DNA from: Bacteroidales bacterium UBA3844
GTDB lineage: Bacteria > Bacteroidota > Bacteroidia > Bacteroidales > Paludibacteraceae
Assembly: GCA_002392915.1 (NCBI GenBank)
Contig: DGHQ01000058.1
Location: 1-64,000, forward strand
Reading direction: 5' to 3'
DNA: 64,000 bases
The position numbers and the translations under genes were made by a program. The notes under the pieces were generated by a model, which saw only the letters and a list, made by a program, of their open reading frames with translations, made no database searches and was not told where the DNA came from. Shown one piece after another: positions 19,194 to 26,780 of the stretch; position 1 is the first letter of the stretch, and every line of letters begins with the position of its first letter.

Positions 19194-19586
19194 TGGAGAT
19201 GGAGGGGGTCGAACCCTCGTCCAAACGAGGAATCAATATGCTTTCTACATGCTTATTCCAGCCTTTGGTTTTCGAGCGTTGGCAAGACCTGGACCACCAA
19301 CCAACACCTTAGTCTGAAAATTTCATGCCGTCATCCAGACTCTAACGACACTATTCCCGATATTCTGCGCCTCGCTGATCCAATCGCCTCAGGACGTGGG
19401 CTTGGGGAGACGTCTTGTCGCAGTCGTCTTGACCGCGATAAAGCTAACTTACTGTACTTCGGTTAGGCTGCAAGAGCATAGTTATTCTCGCCAGTTAAAT
19501 TTTTGGTCTCCAGATTATAGTGCTAGCCACCAGCGCACTGCATGCTTACATACCGCTTCTGCCCGCTGTCAAAACCGGTCATCCCC
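19194..19586 (-). ncRNA. ssrA: Transfer-messenger RNA (tmRNA)
   Basis: The RNA frees stalled ribosomes and tags their unfinished proteins for degradation. The 5' end GGGGATGACC pairs with the 3' end CATCTCC to form the acceptor stem, followed by discriminator A. The T-arm GGGTTCGACCCCC is clear near the 3' end. The tag frame at 19463-19492 reads GENNYALAA then TAA. CCA is not encoded (the next bases are CGT), so it must be added after transcription. The size (393 nt) is normal for Bacteroidota. A promoter lies about 35 bases upstream, implying a short 5' leader removed by RNase P, and a strong terminator follows. Confidence 0.97.
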
Positions 19587-19619
19587 ATATTTGAGATGCA
19601 ATCCCGTAAGATCACATCG

Positions 19620-19651
19620 CAAAAATAATTCTTTTATTATTCTTATACAAT
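19620..19651 (-). promoter_or_regulatory. Promoter of tmRNA
   Basis: The minus-strand elements ATTG, a 20-nt spacer and TATTTTTG fit the Bacteroides consensus. The box ends 33 bases before the mature tmRNA 5' end. Confidence 0.6.
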
Positions 19652-19666
19652 AGTTCTAAACGCTTT

Positions 19667-20044
19667 TTACTTTTTTTCGACTGGAATAGAATCTGCTGGC
19701 AAAACCGACGGATCCAAAACTTTTTGTTTTTGAGCCGTTGTATCTGATTTGGGAACTTCAACATCACCTTCTTCCTCATAACAAGCAGATAAAGATAATG
19801 CAGTAGCAGTAGCCGCTACAAGTGCTGCCACCTTCAACGGAGCGACACCGATCATCTTCGCTTCCTTCTTTTCCTTAATCTGACGTGTCAGCTCTGCAAG
19901 TTCAGCCTCACATTTTGGGCATGTGCCTGAGCATTCTCCCTGATGGTTGCAGACTGTAGGATTGTAATCTATTCCGTTTGCTTTTGCCAGTTCCAATCTG
20001 ACTCTCTTTAATTCGTCGCAAATTATCCTTCCTTTTGTTTTCAT
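19667..20044 (-). CDS. Small Cys-motif protein with internal hydrophobic segment and lipobox-like end
   Basis: A 125-residue protein of unknown function; I recall similar proteins as widespread in Bacteroides and Prevotella. The N-terminal part (residues 1-63) is cytosolic in character and carries C32-x5-C38-x3-C42-x2-C45 in CNHQGECSGTCPKC, a likely zinc or Fe-S site, then a charged helix. Residues 66-87 are hydrophobic (VAALVAATATALSLSA) and end at C88 in LSAC, which reads like a lipobox, followed by an acidic tail. Alternatively M64 (MIGVAPLKV) could start a separate lipoprotein. No clear SD sequence decides between them. It lies 135 bases after a radical SAM activase gene on the same strand. 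Confidence 0.7.
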   Translation of the reverse strand: MKTKGRIICDELKRVRLELAKANGIDYNPTVCNHQGECSGTCPKCEAELAELTRQIKEKKEAKMIGVAPLKVAALVAATATALSLSACYEEEGDVEVPKSDTTAQKQKVLDPSVLPADSIPVEKK

Positions 20045-20111
20045 AATTTAAAACCTTTATATCTCTATATTTATTTTATACGCTCGCCTACGGCTCGCGT
20101 TTTGTGGTGGG

Positions 20112-20131
20112 TTAGGGCGTTCCGCCCTTAA
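20112..20131. repeat. GC-rich intergenic hairpin
   Basis: TTAAGGGCGGAACGCCCTAA (minus strand) folds as a 7-8 bp stem with a 3-4 nt loop. Just beside it, 20080-20100 holds CGCTCGCCTACGGCTCGCG, a second GC-rich near-palindrome. Both stand out against the AT-rich intergenic background and look like a dispersed repeat. They separate the radical SAM gene from the Cys-motif gene. Confidence 0.45.
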
Positions 20132-20179
20132 CAATCCTCATATCAACACATCCAAACATCACCCTCTAAGCTAAATTCT

Positions 20180-20797
20180 TTAACCCTTATTAATCTCCGT
20201 TCTGTAACCAAACAGATCGAAATCAGAAAATCCCATTTCTTTCAATTTGGCGACGCTGCTCTCCTGATCCTCTTTTGTATTATATTCTGGAATCGACGGA
20301 ATACGTATCATGACTTTGTCTGGTATTCCACATAAAAGTCCAAGGTTCTCCAACACTTGTTTGTTCTCCTTTCCTGTGTAAGCCTTATAGATTTCCGAAT
20401 TCATATCTTTGACATCCACAATCCAATAGTCAATCACAGAAATAAGAGCTTCAATATTCTTTTTGGGGACATTCAGAGCCGTCTCAATAGTCAGTTTCCA
20501 ATCCGGTCCACATAGTTCACGGAACTCCCGTATAAACTCATATCTTAGGCTGGGCTCACCTCCTCCAAAACAGACGCCTCCGCCAGTAGCAAGGAAATAG
20601 AGTTCATCGATCTTTACCTTTTCATACAGATCAGTTGTAGAGTACACCTTTGCCGCATCAATATTCCTCAACGAGTGTGGATTCAGGCAATACTTGCAGC
20701 TCAGTGTGCAAGTGTGGAATGCGGCAAGCGTCGTCACTCCAGCTCCGTCAACAACAAGCCGATGACGGGCGACACCTATGAATGGAGCCTTCTGCAT
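20180..20797 (-). CDS. Radical SAM protein, glycyl-radical activase-like
   Basis: A 205-residue enzyme with the radical SAM cluster C30-x3-C34-x2-C37 in CTLSCKYC and the GGGEP motif (FGGGEPSLR) that contacts SAM. It is shorter than PflA (about 245 residues) and has no extra ferredoxin domain. The IVDVKDMN segment matches the activase fold. Its substrate is unknown, and no glycyl-radical enzyme is nearby. Its start lies one base after the stop of the FAD dehydrogenase gene, so the two are co-transcribed and perhaps translationally coupled. The next gene downstream codes for the Cys-motif small protein. Confidence 0.85.
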   Translation of the reverse strand: MQKAPFIGVARHRLVVDGAGVTTLAAFHTCTLSCKYCLNPHSLRNIDAAKVYSTTDLYEKVKIDELYFLATGGGVCFGGGEPSLRYEFIREFRELCGPDWKLTIETALNVPKKNIEALISVIDYWIVDVKDMNSEIYKAYTGKENKQVLENLGLLCGIPDKVMIRIPSIPEYNTKEDQESSVAKLKEMGFSDFDLFGYRTEINKG

Positions 20798-20798
20798 A

Positions 20799-22379
20799 TC
20801 AACAACTCTTTAGCCACTCTGATATCTTCACAGCCACATTGTCACCGTCCACTGCGGAGCTTGTGATTCCTCCTGCATATCCGGCACCCTCACCAGCAGG
20901 ATAAAGACCCTTTATCTGGATATGCTGCATCGTCTCCGCGTCTCTTGGTATACGGACAGGAGATGATGTTCGGCTCTCCACTCCAATAATCACAGCGTCG
21001 TTAGTCAGGAAGCCCTTTCTTTTCTTGTCGAACTCCACAAATCCTTCACGCAATCGTTTTGAAATAAAATCCGGCATCCAAAAATGTATGGGAGAAGACG
21101 TCACTCCCGGCAAATACGAAACATCTGGCAGTTCGAAACTCATTCTGCCTTTCACGAAATCATATAACCTTTGGCATGGGGCTTTATTTCCGCCTCCTGA
21201 ATTAGCATAAGCCATCTGCTCATATCGTTTCTGAAACTCCAAGCCTGCAAGCACGCCATACTGCTCATAGTCGGGCATCAACTCAGGCAAATCCTCCACT
21301 CTGATTTCCACAACGACAGCGGAATTAGCGTATGGGGAATTTCGTCCCGACGAAGACATTCCATTGACGACAGTCTCTCCCTTATAAGTAGACGCGGGGA
21401 CAACAAATCCGCCCGGACACATACAGAACGTGTAGACACCTCTGCCGTCTACCTGAGTGACAAACGAATATTCTGCGGCAGGCAAATATAGTCCACGGTC
21501 GGCAGCGTGATACTGGATTTTATCAATCAACGCCTGTTTATGCTCCACTCTGACACCCATCGCAAAGCCTTTCGCTTCAAGAGCCACACCCTCGTCGTGA
21601 AGCATCTGATAGATGTCTCTTGCAGAGTGACCTGTGGCAAGCACCACCGCTCTACTCTTATATTCTGTGCCATCAGAAACGACAACACCTTTGATAGTAT
21701 CATTCTCTATAATCAAATGAGACACTTTCGTCTCAAAATGGATTTCACCACCACAATCAAGAATCGTCTTACGCATCTTCTTGATCACCTCTGGCAAACG
21801 ATCGGTTCCGATATGCGGATGAGCCTCATACAAAATTGAATCCTGAGCTCCATGATAATGGAACACCTGCAGAATACGCTCACTGTCTCCTTTCTTCTTG
21901 CTGCGAGTGAACAGTTTGCCATCAGAGAATGTTCCTGCTCCACCCTCTCCAAAACAGTAATTAGACTCCTCATTCAACCCATTGTTACGACACAGTTGGG
22001 CGACATCCACCTTTCTGTCGGACACTGCCTTGCCTCGCTCCAACACAACTGGACAATATCCCAATTCAATCAGACGCAATGCGGCAAACAGACCTGCTGG
22101 ACCCGCACCGACGATGACGATTTTCTCACCATTCCTCACGTCGCCATATTTGAACGGATACTCAATTGGCTTTGCCACAGTCTTATCTGTAAAAGCCTGC
22201 ACAGTAAGGTTGACTTTCACCTGCACCTTAGAACGTGCGTCAATACTTTTACGGATAATGCGAACCTGACGAACACGGTCGGGACGCACGCCTATTTTCT
22301 TAGCCACTTCCGCACGTAACAAATCCTCCTTCGCTGCCTGCTTTGGCAGAACTACCAATTGTATATTGTCGTAAAACAT
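20799..22379 (-). CDS. FAD-dependent dehydrogenase (COG2509-like)
   Basis: A 526-residue cytosolic flavoprotein. A short N-terminal domain (residues 1-80) resembles the ferredoxin-like cap of this family. The dinucleotide fold starts at VIVGAGPAGLFAALRL (GxGxxG at 91-96), followed by VVLERG. Further family motifs are YCFGEGGAGTFSDGKL, HIGTDRLPEVI, VLATGHSARDIY, YTFCMCPGGFVVPA and, at the C-terminus, GLYPAGEGAGYAGGITSSAVDG. The electron acceptor and substrate are not known for the family. It heads a two-gene unit with the radical SAM protein (1-base gap). Confidence 0.9.
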   Translation of the reverse strand: MFYDNIQLVVLPKQAAKEDLLRAEVAKKIGVRPDRVRQVRIIRKSIDARSKVQVKVNLTVQAFTDKTVAKPIEYPFKYGDVRNGEKIVIVGAGPAGLFAALRLIELGYCPVVLERGKAVSDRKVDVAQLCRNNGLNEESNYCFGEGGAGTFSDGKLFTRSKKKGDSERILQVFHYHGAQDSILYEAHPHIGTDRLPEVIKKMRKTILDCGGEIHFETKVSHLIIENDTIKGVVVSDGTEYKSRAVVLATGHSARDIYQMLHDEGVALEAKGFAMGVRVEHKQALIDKIQYHAADRGLYLPAAEYSFVTQVDGRGVYTFCMCPGGFVVPASTYKGETVVNGMSSSGRNSPYANSAVVVEIRVEDLPELMPDYEQYGVLAGLEFQKRYEQMAYANSGGGNKAPCQRLYDFVKGRMSFELPDVSYLPGVTSSPIHFWMPDFISKRLREGFVEFDKKRKGFLTNDAVIIGVESRTSSPVRIPRDAETMQHIQIKGLYPAGEGAGYAGGITSSAVDGDNVAVKISEWLKSC

Positions 22380-22474
22380 AAAGAATTAATTCTAATCGTA
22401 CAAAAGTACATAAACTAAACTACATAAAAAAATCTAATCTATCAATACAAGATCCGCCATTCTCAACTAATGAC

Positions 22475-22510
22475 AAAAAAAGCGGAATCCTACCAAAGCA
22501 AGATTCCGCT
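22475..22510 (-). terminator. Intrinsic terminator of rpoD
   Basis: The arms AGCGGAATC and GATTCCGCT are 12 bases apart, followed on the minus strand by a run of T. It lies 22 bases past the rpoD stop codon. Confidence 0.88.
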
Positions 22511-22531
22511 GATATCATCAATTTGGTTTTA

Positions 22532-23392
22532 TTAACCCAAGTATCCTTTCAAAAGTTTGCTGCGTGAATTCTGACGCAAACGACGGATAGCCTTCTCTTT
22601 GATCTGACGCACACGCTCACGTGTAAGGCCAAACTGCTCTCCTATCTCCTCCAATGTCATCTCCTGACAACCGATTCCAAAGAACATCTTGATGATTTCG
22701 CTTTCACGCTCTGTCAAAGTGTCCAATGCACGGTCAATCTCCTTCGACAATGACTCGTTGATCAATGAACGGTCTGCAACCGGAGAGTCTGCGTTTGGAA
22801 GGACATCAAGCAAACTGTTGTCTTCTCCTTCTGCAAACGGAGCGTCGATAGAAGTGCTTCGTCCAGACACCTTCAATGTGTCAGCCACCTTATCCTCCGG
22901 CATGTCTAGCTCACGCGCCAACTCCTCTGCGGATGGCTTTCTCTCATACTTCTGCTCAAATGCAGAAAACGCCTTGTTGATCTTGTTCAATGATCCAACC
23001 TGATTCAACGGCAAACGCACAATACGTGACTGCTCTGCCAAAGCCTGCAAAATACTCTGACGGATCCACCATACCGCGTAAGAGATGAATTTGAATCCAC
23101 GTGTCTCGTCGAACTTCTCAGCAGCCTTAATCAATCCCAAATTACCCTCATTAATCAAATCCGGCAAACTCAAACCTTGATTCTGGTACTGCTTTGAAAC
23201 AGACACAACAAATCGCAAATTCGCACGAACCAACTTGTCCAAAGCTCGTTCATCTCCTTGGCGAATTCTCTGCGCTAAATCAACCTCTTCCTCCACTGAA
23301 ACCAATGGTTCACGGCCAATCTCCTGCAAATACTTGTCAAGTGACGCGCTCTCTCTGTTGGTAATCGACTTGGTAATTTTTAACTGCCTCAT
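22532..23392 (-). CDS. rpoD: Primary sigma factor (sigma-70 family, Bacteroides sigma-ABfr type)
   Basis: A 286-residue sigma factor that directs RNA polymerase to housekeeping promoters. It lacks the long acidic region 1 of E. coli RpoD, as is normal for Bacteroidota. Region 1.2 is SLDKYLQEIGREPLVS, region 2 has ANLRFVVSVSKQY, DLINEGNLGLIKAAEKF and YAVWWIRQSI, region 3 has LPLNQVGSLNKI, and region 4.2 has the helix-turn-helix TLEEIGEQFGLTRERVRQI. This factor is expected to read the TTTG/TAnnTTTG promoters seen throughout the window, and its own gene has one. It is monocistronic with a terminator. Confidence 0.96.
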   Translation of the reverse strand: MRQLKITKSITNRESASLDKYLQEIGREPLVSVEEEVDLAQRIRQGDERALDKLVRANLRFVVSVSKQYQNQGLSLPDLINEGNLGLIKAAEKFDETRGFKFISYAVWWIRQSILQALAEQSRIVRLPLNQVGSLNKINKAFSAFEQKYERKPSAEELARELDMPEDKVADTLKVSGRSTSIDAPFAEGEDNSLLDVLPNADSPVADRSLINESLSKEIDRALDTLTERESEIIKMFFGIGCQEMTLEEIGEQFGLTRERVRQIKEKAIRRLRQNSRSKLLKGYLG

Positions 23393-23429
23393 AAATATAG
23401 ACTATTAGACTATTTTACAAAAATTGGTG

Positions 23430-23460
23430 CAAAAATAGCAACTAATTTCGTCTTTGCAAA
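23430..23460 (-). promoter_or_regulatory. Promoter of rpoD
   Basis: The minus-strand elements TTTG, a 19-nt spacer and TATTTTTG match the Bacteroides consensus exactly, 38 bases before the start codon. Confidence 0.75.
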
Positions 23461-23476
23461 AATTTCAGCAAAAAAA

Positions 23477-24373
23477 TCAAACATTTTTTTGCGACGGTGC
23501 ATCATTCAGTCTTCCTTGCGAAATTTTTGAATGTGGAGGCACATCATGAGTAATCCAAACGTTACCTCCGATAATGGAATCGTGACCTATCGTGATTCTG
23601 CCAAGCACGGATGCATTTGAATAAATGGTCACATGATCTTCTATAATAGGATGTCGAGGAAGATTCATCGGATGACCATTCTCGTCAAGAGTAAAGTTTT
23701 TCGCACCCAAAGTCACTCCCTGGTATAGATTGACATGGTTTCCAATAATACAAGTCTCTCCAATAACAACGCCTGTGCCATGGTCGATGCTGAAATATTC
23801 TCCGATCTGAGCTCCGGGATGAATATCTATTCCTGTGCGGGAATGAGCCATCTCAGAAATGATTCGAGGAATGATTGGAATCCCCATTTTGAGCAGACAA
23901 TGGGCTATACGATAGTTGCTCATAGCCTGAAGCACCGGATAACACAGGATAATCTCACCGTGACTCACCACAGCCGGATCATTGTCGAACATAGCATTCA
24001 CGTCTGTATAAAGAAGACGCTTGATCTCAGGGATCTGCTCAATGAAATCCATGGCAAGACCGGGAGCTTTCCGCTGTGCCTCAGATGCTGAAATATCAGG
24101 GTCAAACTCCAATCCAGAACTGATTTGCGTTTTCAATTCACTATACAGATTATCTATTGATACTCCAATACTGAATTTACGCATTCCATCCCCCACCGGA
24201 GCCATATCGAAATACCCAGGGAAAACGACGCTCTTTGTTAGCTGCACTATTTTCTTAAGCGACGATAATGAAGGCAGACTCTGTTCACGTGATGGATTGA
24301 GCATATTCTCCACCGACGTAGTGTCTGACAAGATGTCGACAACCCTGTGTAGTCTTTCGTTGTCTTTATTCAT
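23477..24373 (-). CDS. cysE: Serine O-acetyltransferase
   Basis: Makes O-acetylserine from serine and acetyl-CoA, the first step of cysteine synthesis. The start MNKDNERLHR was chosen; the open frame extends 18 codons further upstream, but that stretch (MQISALFSIF) is hydrophobic and unlike the family. The protein is 298 residues. The C-terminal left-handed hexapeptide helix is clear: IDIHPGAQIGEYFSIDHGTGVVIGET in pieces, then GNHVNLYQGVTLGA and NASVLGRITIG. The catalytic His/Asp environment (DHGTG) is intact. It is transcribed divergently from the Tyr-rich lipoprotein gene. Confidence 0.93.
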   Translation of the reverse strand: MNKDNERLHRVVDILSDTTSVENMLNPSREQSLPSLSSLKKIVQLTKSVVFPGYFDMAPVGDGMRKFSIGVSIDNLYSELKTQISSGLEFDPDISASEAQRKAPGLAMDFIEQIPEIKRLLYTDVNAMFDNDPAVVSHGEIILCYPVLQAMSNYRIAHCLLKMGIPIIPRIISEMAHSRTGIDIHPGAQIGEYFSIDHGTGVVIGETCIIGNHVNLYQGVTLGAKNFTLDENGHPMNLPRHPIIEDHVTIYSNASVLGRITIGHDSIIGGNVWITHDVPPHSKISQGRLNDAPSQKNV

Positions 24374-24457
24374 AAAGAAAGTCATTAAAATCAATACAAA
24401 TATAGAAAATAATGCAGAAATCTGCAAAAAAGTTGCTCATTGGCATAATTTTTGTAC

Positions 24458-24465
24458 TATTTTTG
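24458..24465 (+). promoter_or_regulatory. -7 promoter box for the Tyr-rich lipoprotein gene
   Basis: TATTTTTG matches TAnnTTTG, 29 bases before the start codon. A TTGC at about 21 bases further upstream is only a partial -33 match. Confidence 0.5.
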
Positions 24466-24494
24466 TGAAAAGAAAAAAACAGTTTAAGATTATA

Positions 24495-24905
24495 ATGAAA
24501 AGAACATTAGGATTTTTGATTTTTGTATTGGCGATGATCTCAAGTGGCTGTTCAAGCGACCATGATCATTTCAGAGGATATGAATATGATGATTACGCCA
24601 CTCATTATTACTATTACGACGGCTATTACTATTCAGATCCAGAGCACCGTTACCGCTACGACTTCGACTACAATCACTACTACTATGGAAGACTTGAGTG
24701 GAAAGGCGACTATTGGGCTATAGTGTTGAGGGAGAATCCTTACTATGGTATGATTTGCGCAATCTACAACGACGGAATTCTTCCAGCTCAGCTTGGATAT
24801 CATAATGTCTACGACCATGACGTGATGGTGAGATTCAGATTTGTAGAGCCAAGAGATGCAAGGGGACTACATTGGGTAGATATTGAACACATCTATTACA
24901 GATAA
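24495..24905 (+). CDS. Tyrosine/aspartate/histidine-rich lipoprotein
   Basis: I do not recognise this 136-residue protein. The signal peptide MKRTLGFLIFVLAMISSGC ends in a lipobox with C19. Residues 20-72 are extraordinarily rich in Tyr, Asp and His (DYATHYYYYDGYYYSDPEH). The C-terminal half (LEWKGDYWAIVLRE onward) looks like a small beta domain ending VDIEHIYYR. The start at 24495 was chosen because the signal peptide begins there; upstream codons in the same frame belong to the divergent cysE region. It has its own -7 box and a terminator. The Tyr/His/Asp-rich stretch might bind metal or cell wall, but that is speculation. Confidence 0.8.
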   Translation: MKRTLGFLIFVLAMISSGCSSDHDHFRGYEYDDYATHYYYYDGYYYSDPEHRYRYDFDYNHYYYGRLEWKGDYWAIVLRENPYYGMICAIYNDGILPAQLGYHNVYDHDVMVRFRFVEPRDARGLHWVDIEHIYYR

Positions 24906-24929
24906 TCCAAATATCATTAAAATATAGGG

Positions 24930-24957
24930 AAAGACGGAAATTCTTCCGTCTTTTTTT
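24930..24957 (+). terminator. Intrinsic terminator of the Tyr-rich lipoprotein gene
   Basis: AAGACGGAA and TTCCGTCTT form a 9-bp stem with a 3-nt loop followed by seven T, 25 bases past the stop codon. Confidence 0.92.
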
Positions 24958-24985
24958 ATACATTATACAGGCAATGGGGCCTCAC

Positions 24986-25110
24986 GTAGAGACGCACGTC
25001 CGTGCGTCTTTTTGGAATATTTGCGTCTCGTGGAAATATGCACAGCCATATATTATAAAGCACACCAAAAACATGTACAATCATTGACAAGCACGTCCGT
25101 GCGTCTCTAC
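24986..25110. repeat. Paired GTAGAGACG palindromic repeats (MITE-like inverted pair)
   Basis: GTAGAGACGCACG at 24986-24998 is followed by CCGTGCGTC, forming a small hairpin. An inverted relative, GCACGTCCGTGCGTCTCTAC, ends at 25110. The outer arms GTAGAGACGCACG and CGTGCGTCTCTAC are exact reverse complements about 100 bases apart and each carries its own inner palindrome. The 80 bases between them code for nothing evident. The outer 9 bases are the same as at 15284-15311. Confidence 0.7.
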
Positions 25111-25121
25111 GGAAAACAAAC

Positions 25122-25155
25122 ACAAAAAAGGAGACGTGATTGCTCGCGTCTCCTT
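25122..25155 (-). terminator. Intrinsic terminator at the end of the his-nth-purC operon
   Basis: AAGGAGACG and CGTCTCCTT form a 9-bp stem (loop about 10 nt) followed on the minus strand by a T-run, 25 bases past the purC stop codon. Confidence 0.9.
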
Positions 25156-25179
25156 GATATATTTCCGATAGGATATTCC

Positions 25180-26139
25180 TTATTTCTTTAATCTTGCAAG
25201 ACATGCCTTAACATTAGACTCAATTCTTGCGTTGATTGAATCAGAATCATCCTTCTTTACAAACTTCTCTCCTGTGATGTTCTCGTAAAGTTCAATATAA
25301 CGGTTTGAAATAGACTCTACTATTGCGTCTGTCATCTCAGGCACCTGCTGGCCTGCCTTACCCTGGAATCCGTTATCCATCAACCACTCACGAACAAACT
25401 CCTTAGATAGCTGTTTCTGTGGCTCTCCTGCGTTGAACTTCTGCTCGTATCCATCTGCGTAGAAGTAACGTGATGAATCTGGAGTGTGGATCTCATCCAT
25501 CAAGTAGATCTTTCCGTCGTGCTTACCAAACTCATATTTAGTGTCGACAAGGATCAATCCTCTCTTTGCAGCAATCTCTGTACCTCTCTGGAACAAAGCC
25601 AAAGTATACTTCTCTAGGACTGCGTAATCCTCAGCAGAGACAAGACCCTGAGCGATAATCTCCTCTTTTGAGATATCCTCGTCATGCTTGCCGATCTCAG
25701 CCTTTGTTGTAGGAGTGATGATTGGAGTCGGGAACTTCTGGTTTTCCTTCATTCCCTCTGGCAACTTAACACCACAAATTTCTCTCACACCGCTCTTATA
25801 GGCTCTCCATGCGCTACCGCACAAATAACCACGAACGATCATCTCCACTGGGAATCCTTCACAACGTACACCTACAGACACCATTGGATCTGGAGACTCC
25901 AACAACCAGTTTGGACAGATGTCCTTAGTTGCCTCCAAGAAAGTCTTGGCAATCTGGTTCAACACCTGACCCTTAAAAGGAATACCCTTTGGCAAAATCA
26001 CGTCGAATGCAGAAATACGGTCTGTGGCTACCATTACAAGCACATCATCACCGATACTGTATACATCTCTAACTTTTCCGTGATAAACGGACCTCTGATT
26101 TGCAAAATTGAAATCAGTTTTTGTCAATGCTTTATTCAT
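25180..26139 (-). CDS. purC: SAICAR synthetase (phosphoribosylaminoimidazole-succinocarboxamide synthase)
   Basis: A 319-residue enzyme that joins CAIR and aspartate with ATP to give SAICAR in purine synthesis. The motifs VYHGKVRDVYSIGDD, VATDRISAFDVILP, IVRGYLCGSAWRAY, LVDTKYEFGKHDGK and DEIHTPDSSRYFY are all present. The length is typical of the long bacterial/fungal form. It starts 3 bases after nth and is the last gene of the six-gene unit led by hisG; a terminator follows. The grouping with his genes is notable because histidine synthesis releases AICAR, the purine intermediate two steps beyond PurC. Confidence 0.96.
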   Translation of the reverse strand: MNKALTKTDFNFANQRSVYHGKVRDVYSIGDDVLVMVATDRISAFDVILPKGIPFKGQVLNQIAKTFLEATKDICPNWLLESPDPMVSVGVRCEGFPVEMIVRGYLCGSAWRAYKSGVREICGVKLPEGMKENQKFPTPIITPTTKAEIGKHDEDISKEEIIAQGLVSAEDYAVLEKYTLALFQRGTEIAAKRGLILVDTKYEFGKHDGKIYLMDEIHTPDSSRYFYADGYEQKFNAGEPQKQLSKEFVREWLMDNGFQGKAGQQVPEMTDAIVESISNRYIELYENITGEKFVKKDDSDSINARIESNVKACLARLKK

Positions 26140-26142
26140 CTC

Positions 26143-26778
26143 TTATTCTTTAAATTCTTTACAATATTCTCGTATTCCGCACTCTCCACATTTGGGAGCC
26201 AACGCTGTGCAGACATATCTTCCATGAAGAAGAAGCCAGTGATGCGCATCACTCAAGATATTCTCTGGTATATACTGACGCAGAATCATTTCTGTCTGAA
26301 GTGGGTTCTTTGCCTCGTCTGCTAGCCCTACCCTATGCGACACCCTGAAAACATGAGTATCGACTGGCATAGCCGGCTTTCCAAAAGCAACCGCAAGCAT
26401 CACATTGGCGGTTTTTCTGCCTACTCCTGGCAATGTTGTCAAAGCTTCCATTGTCGACGGAATTACCCCATCGCATTTTTCCACAACAATCTTTGCCATC
26501 TGCAACAGATGCAAGGCCTTTGCGTTTGGATAGGAGACACTTTTAATATACTCAAGGATATCCTCCTCCGTGCCATTCGCCAACGAATAAATATCCGGAT
26601 AACGCTCAAACAACGCAGGTGTCACCTGATTAACCCTTTTATCCGTACATTGTGCCGACAGCATCACAGCCACAAGCAATTCATACGGATTGCGGAAATT
26701 AAGCTCACTCTTGGCATTGTGCATGTTTTCTGCGAACCATGCCAAGACATTTGAGTAACGGTCCTTACGAGAGAGCAT
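26143..26778 (-). CDS. nth: Endonuclease III
   Basis: A 211-residue DNA glycosylase/AP lyase that removes oxidised pyrimidines. The helix-hairpin-helix LPGVGRKTANVML carries catalytic K122, and D140 lies in MPVDTHVFRV. The [4Fe-4S] ligands are C190-x6-C197-x2-C200-x5-C206, exactly the family spacing. The length is standard. It lies 2 bases after the DUF3127 gene and 3 bases before purC, so it is co-transcribed with the his genes. Confidence 0.96.
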   Translation of the reverse strand: MLSRKDRYSNVLAWFAENMHNAKSELNFRNPYELLVAVMLSAQCTDKRVNQVTPALFERYPDIYSLANGTEEDILEYIKSVSYPNAKALHLLQMAKIVVEKCDGVIPSTMEALTTLPGVGRKTANVMLAVAFGKPAMPVDTHVFRVSHRVGLADEAKNPLQTEMILRQYIPENILSDAHHWLLLHGRYVCTALAPKCGECGIREYCKEFKE

Positions 26779-26780
26779 AC

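Noticed and set aside
19396..19653. 85-codon plus-strand frame over the tmRNA region
   Set aside because: It is antisense to tmRNA, whose ends, tag and T-arm are unmistakable.
20799..22379. Possible tRNA-modifying MnmG or HI0933-type flavoprotein
   Set aside because: The cap domain and the YCFGEGGAGTFSDGKL and GEGAGYAGGI segments fit the COG2509 dehydrogenase group better than either.
24021..24494. N-terminal extension of the Tyr-rich lipoprotein across cysE
   Set aside because: It would overlap cysE antisense; the lipobox signal peptide clearly starts at 24495.
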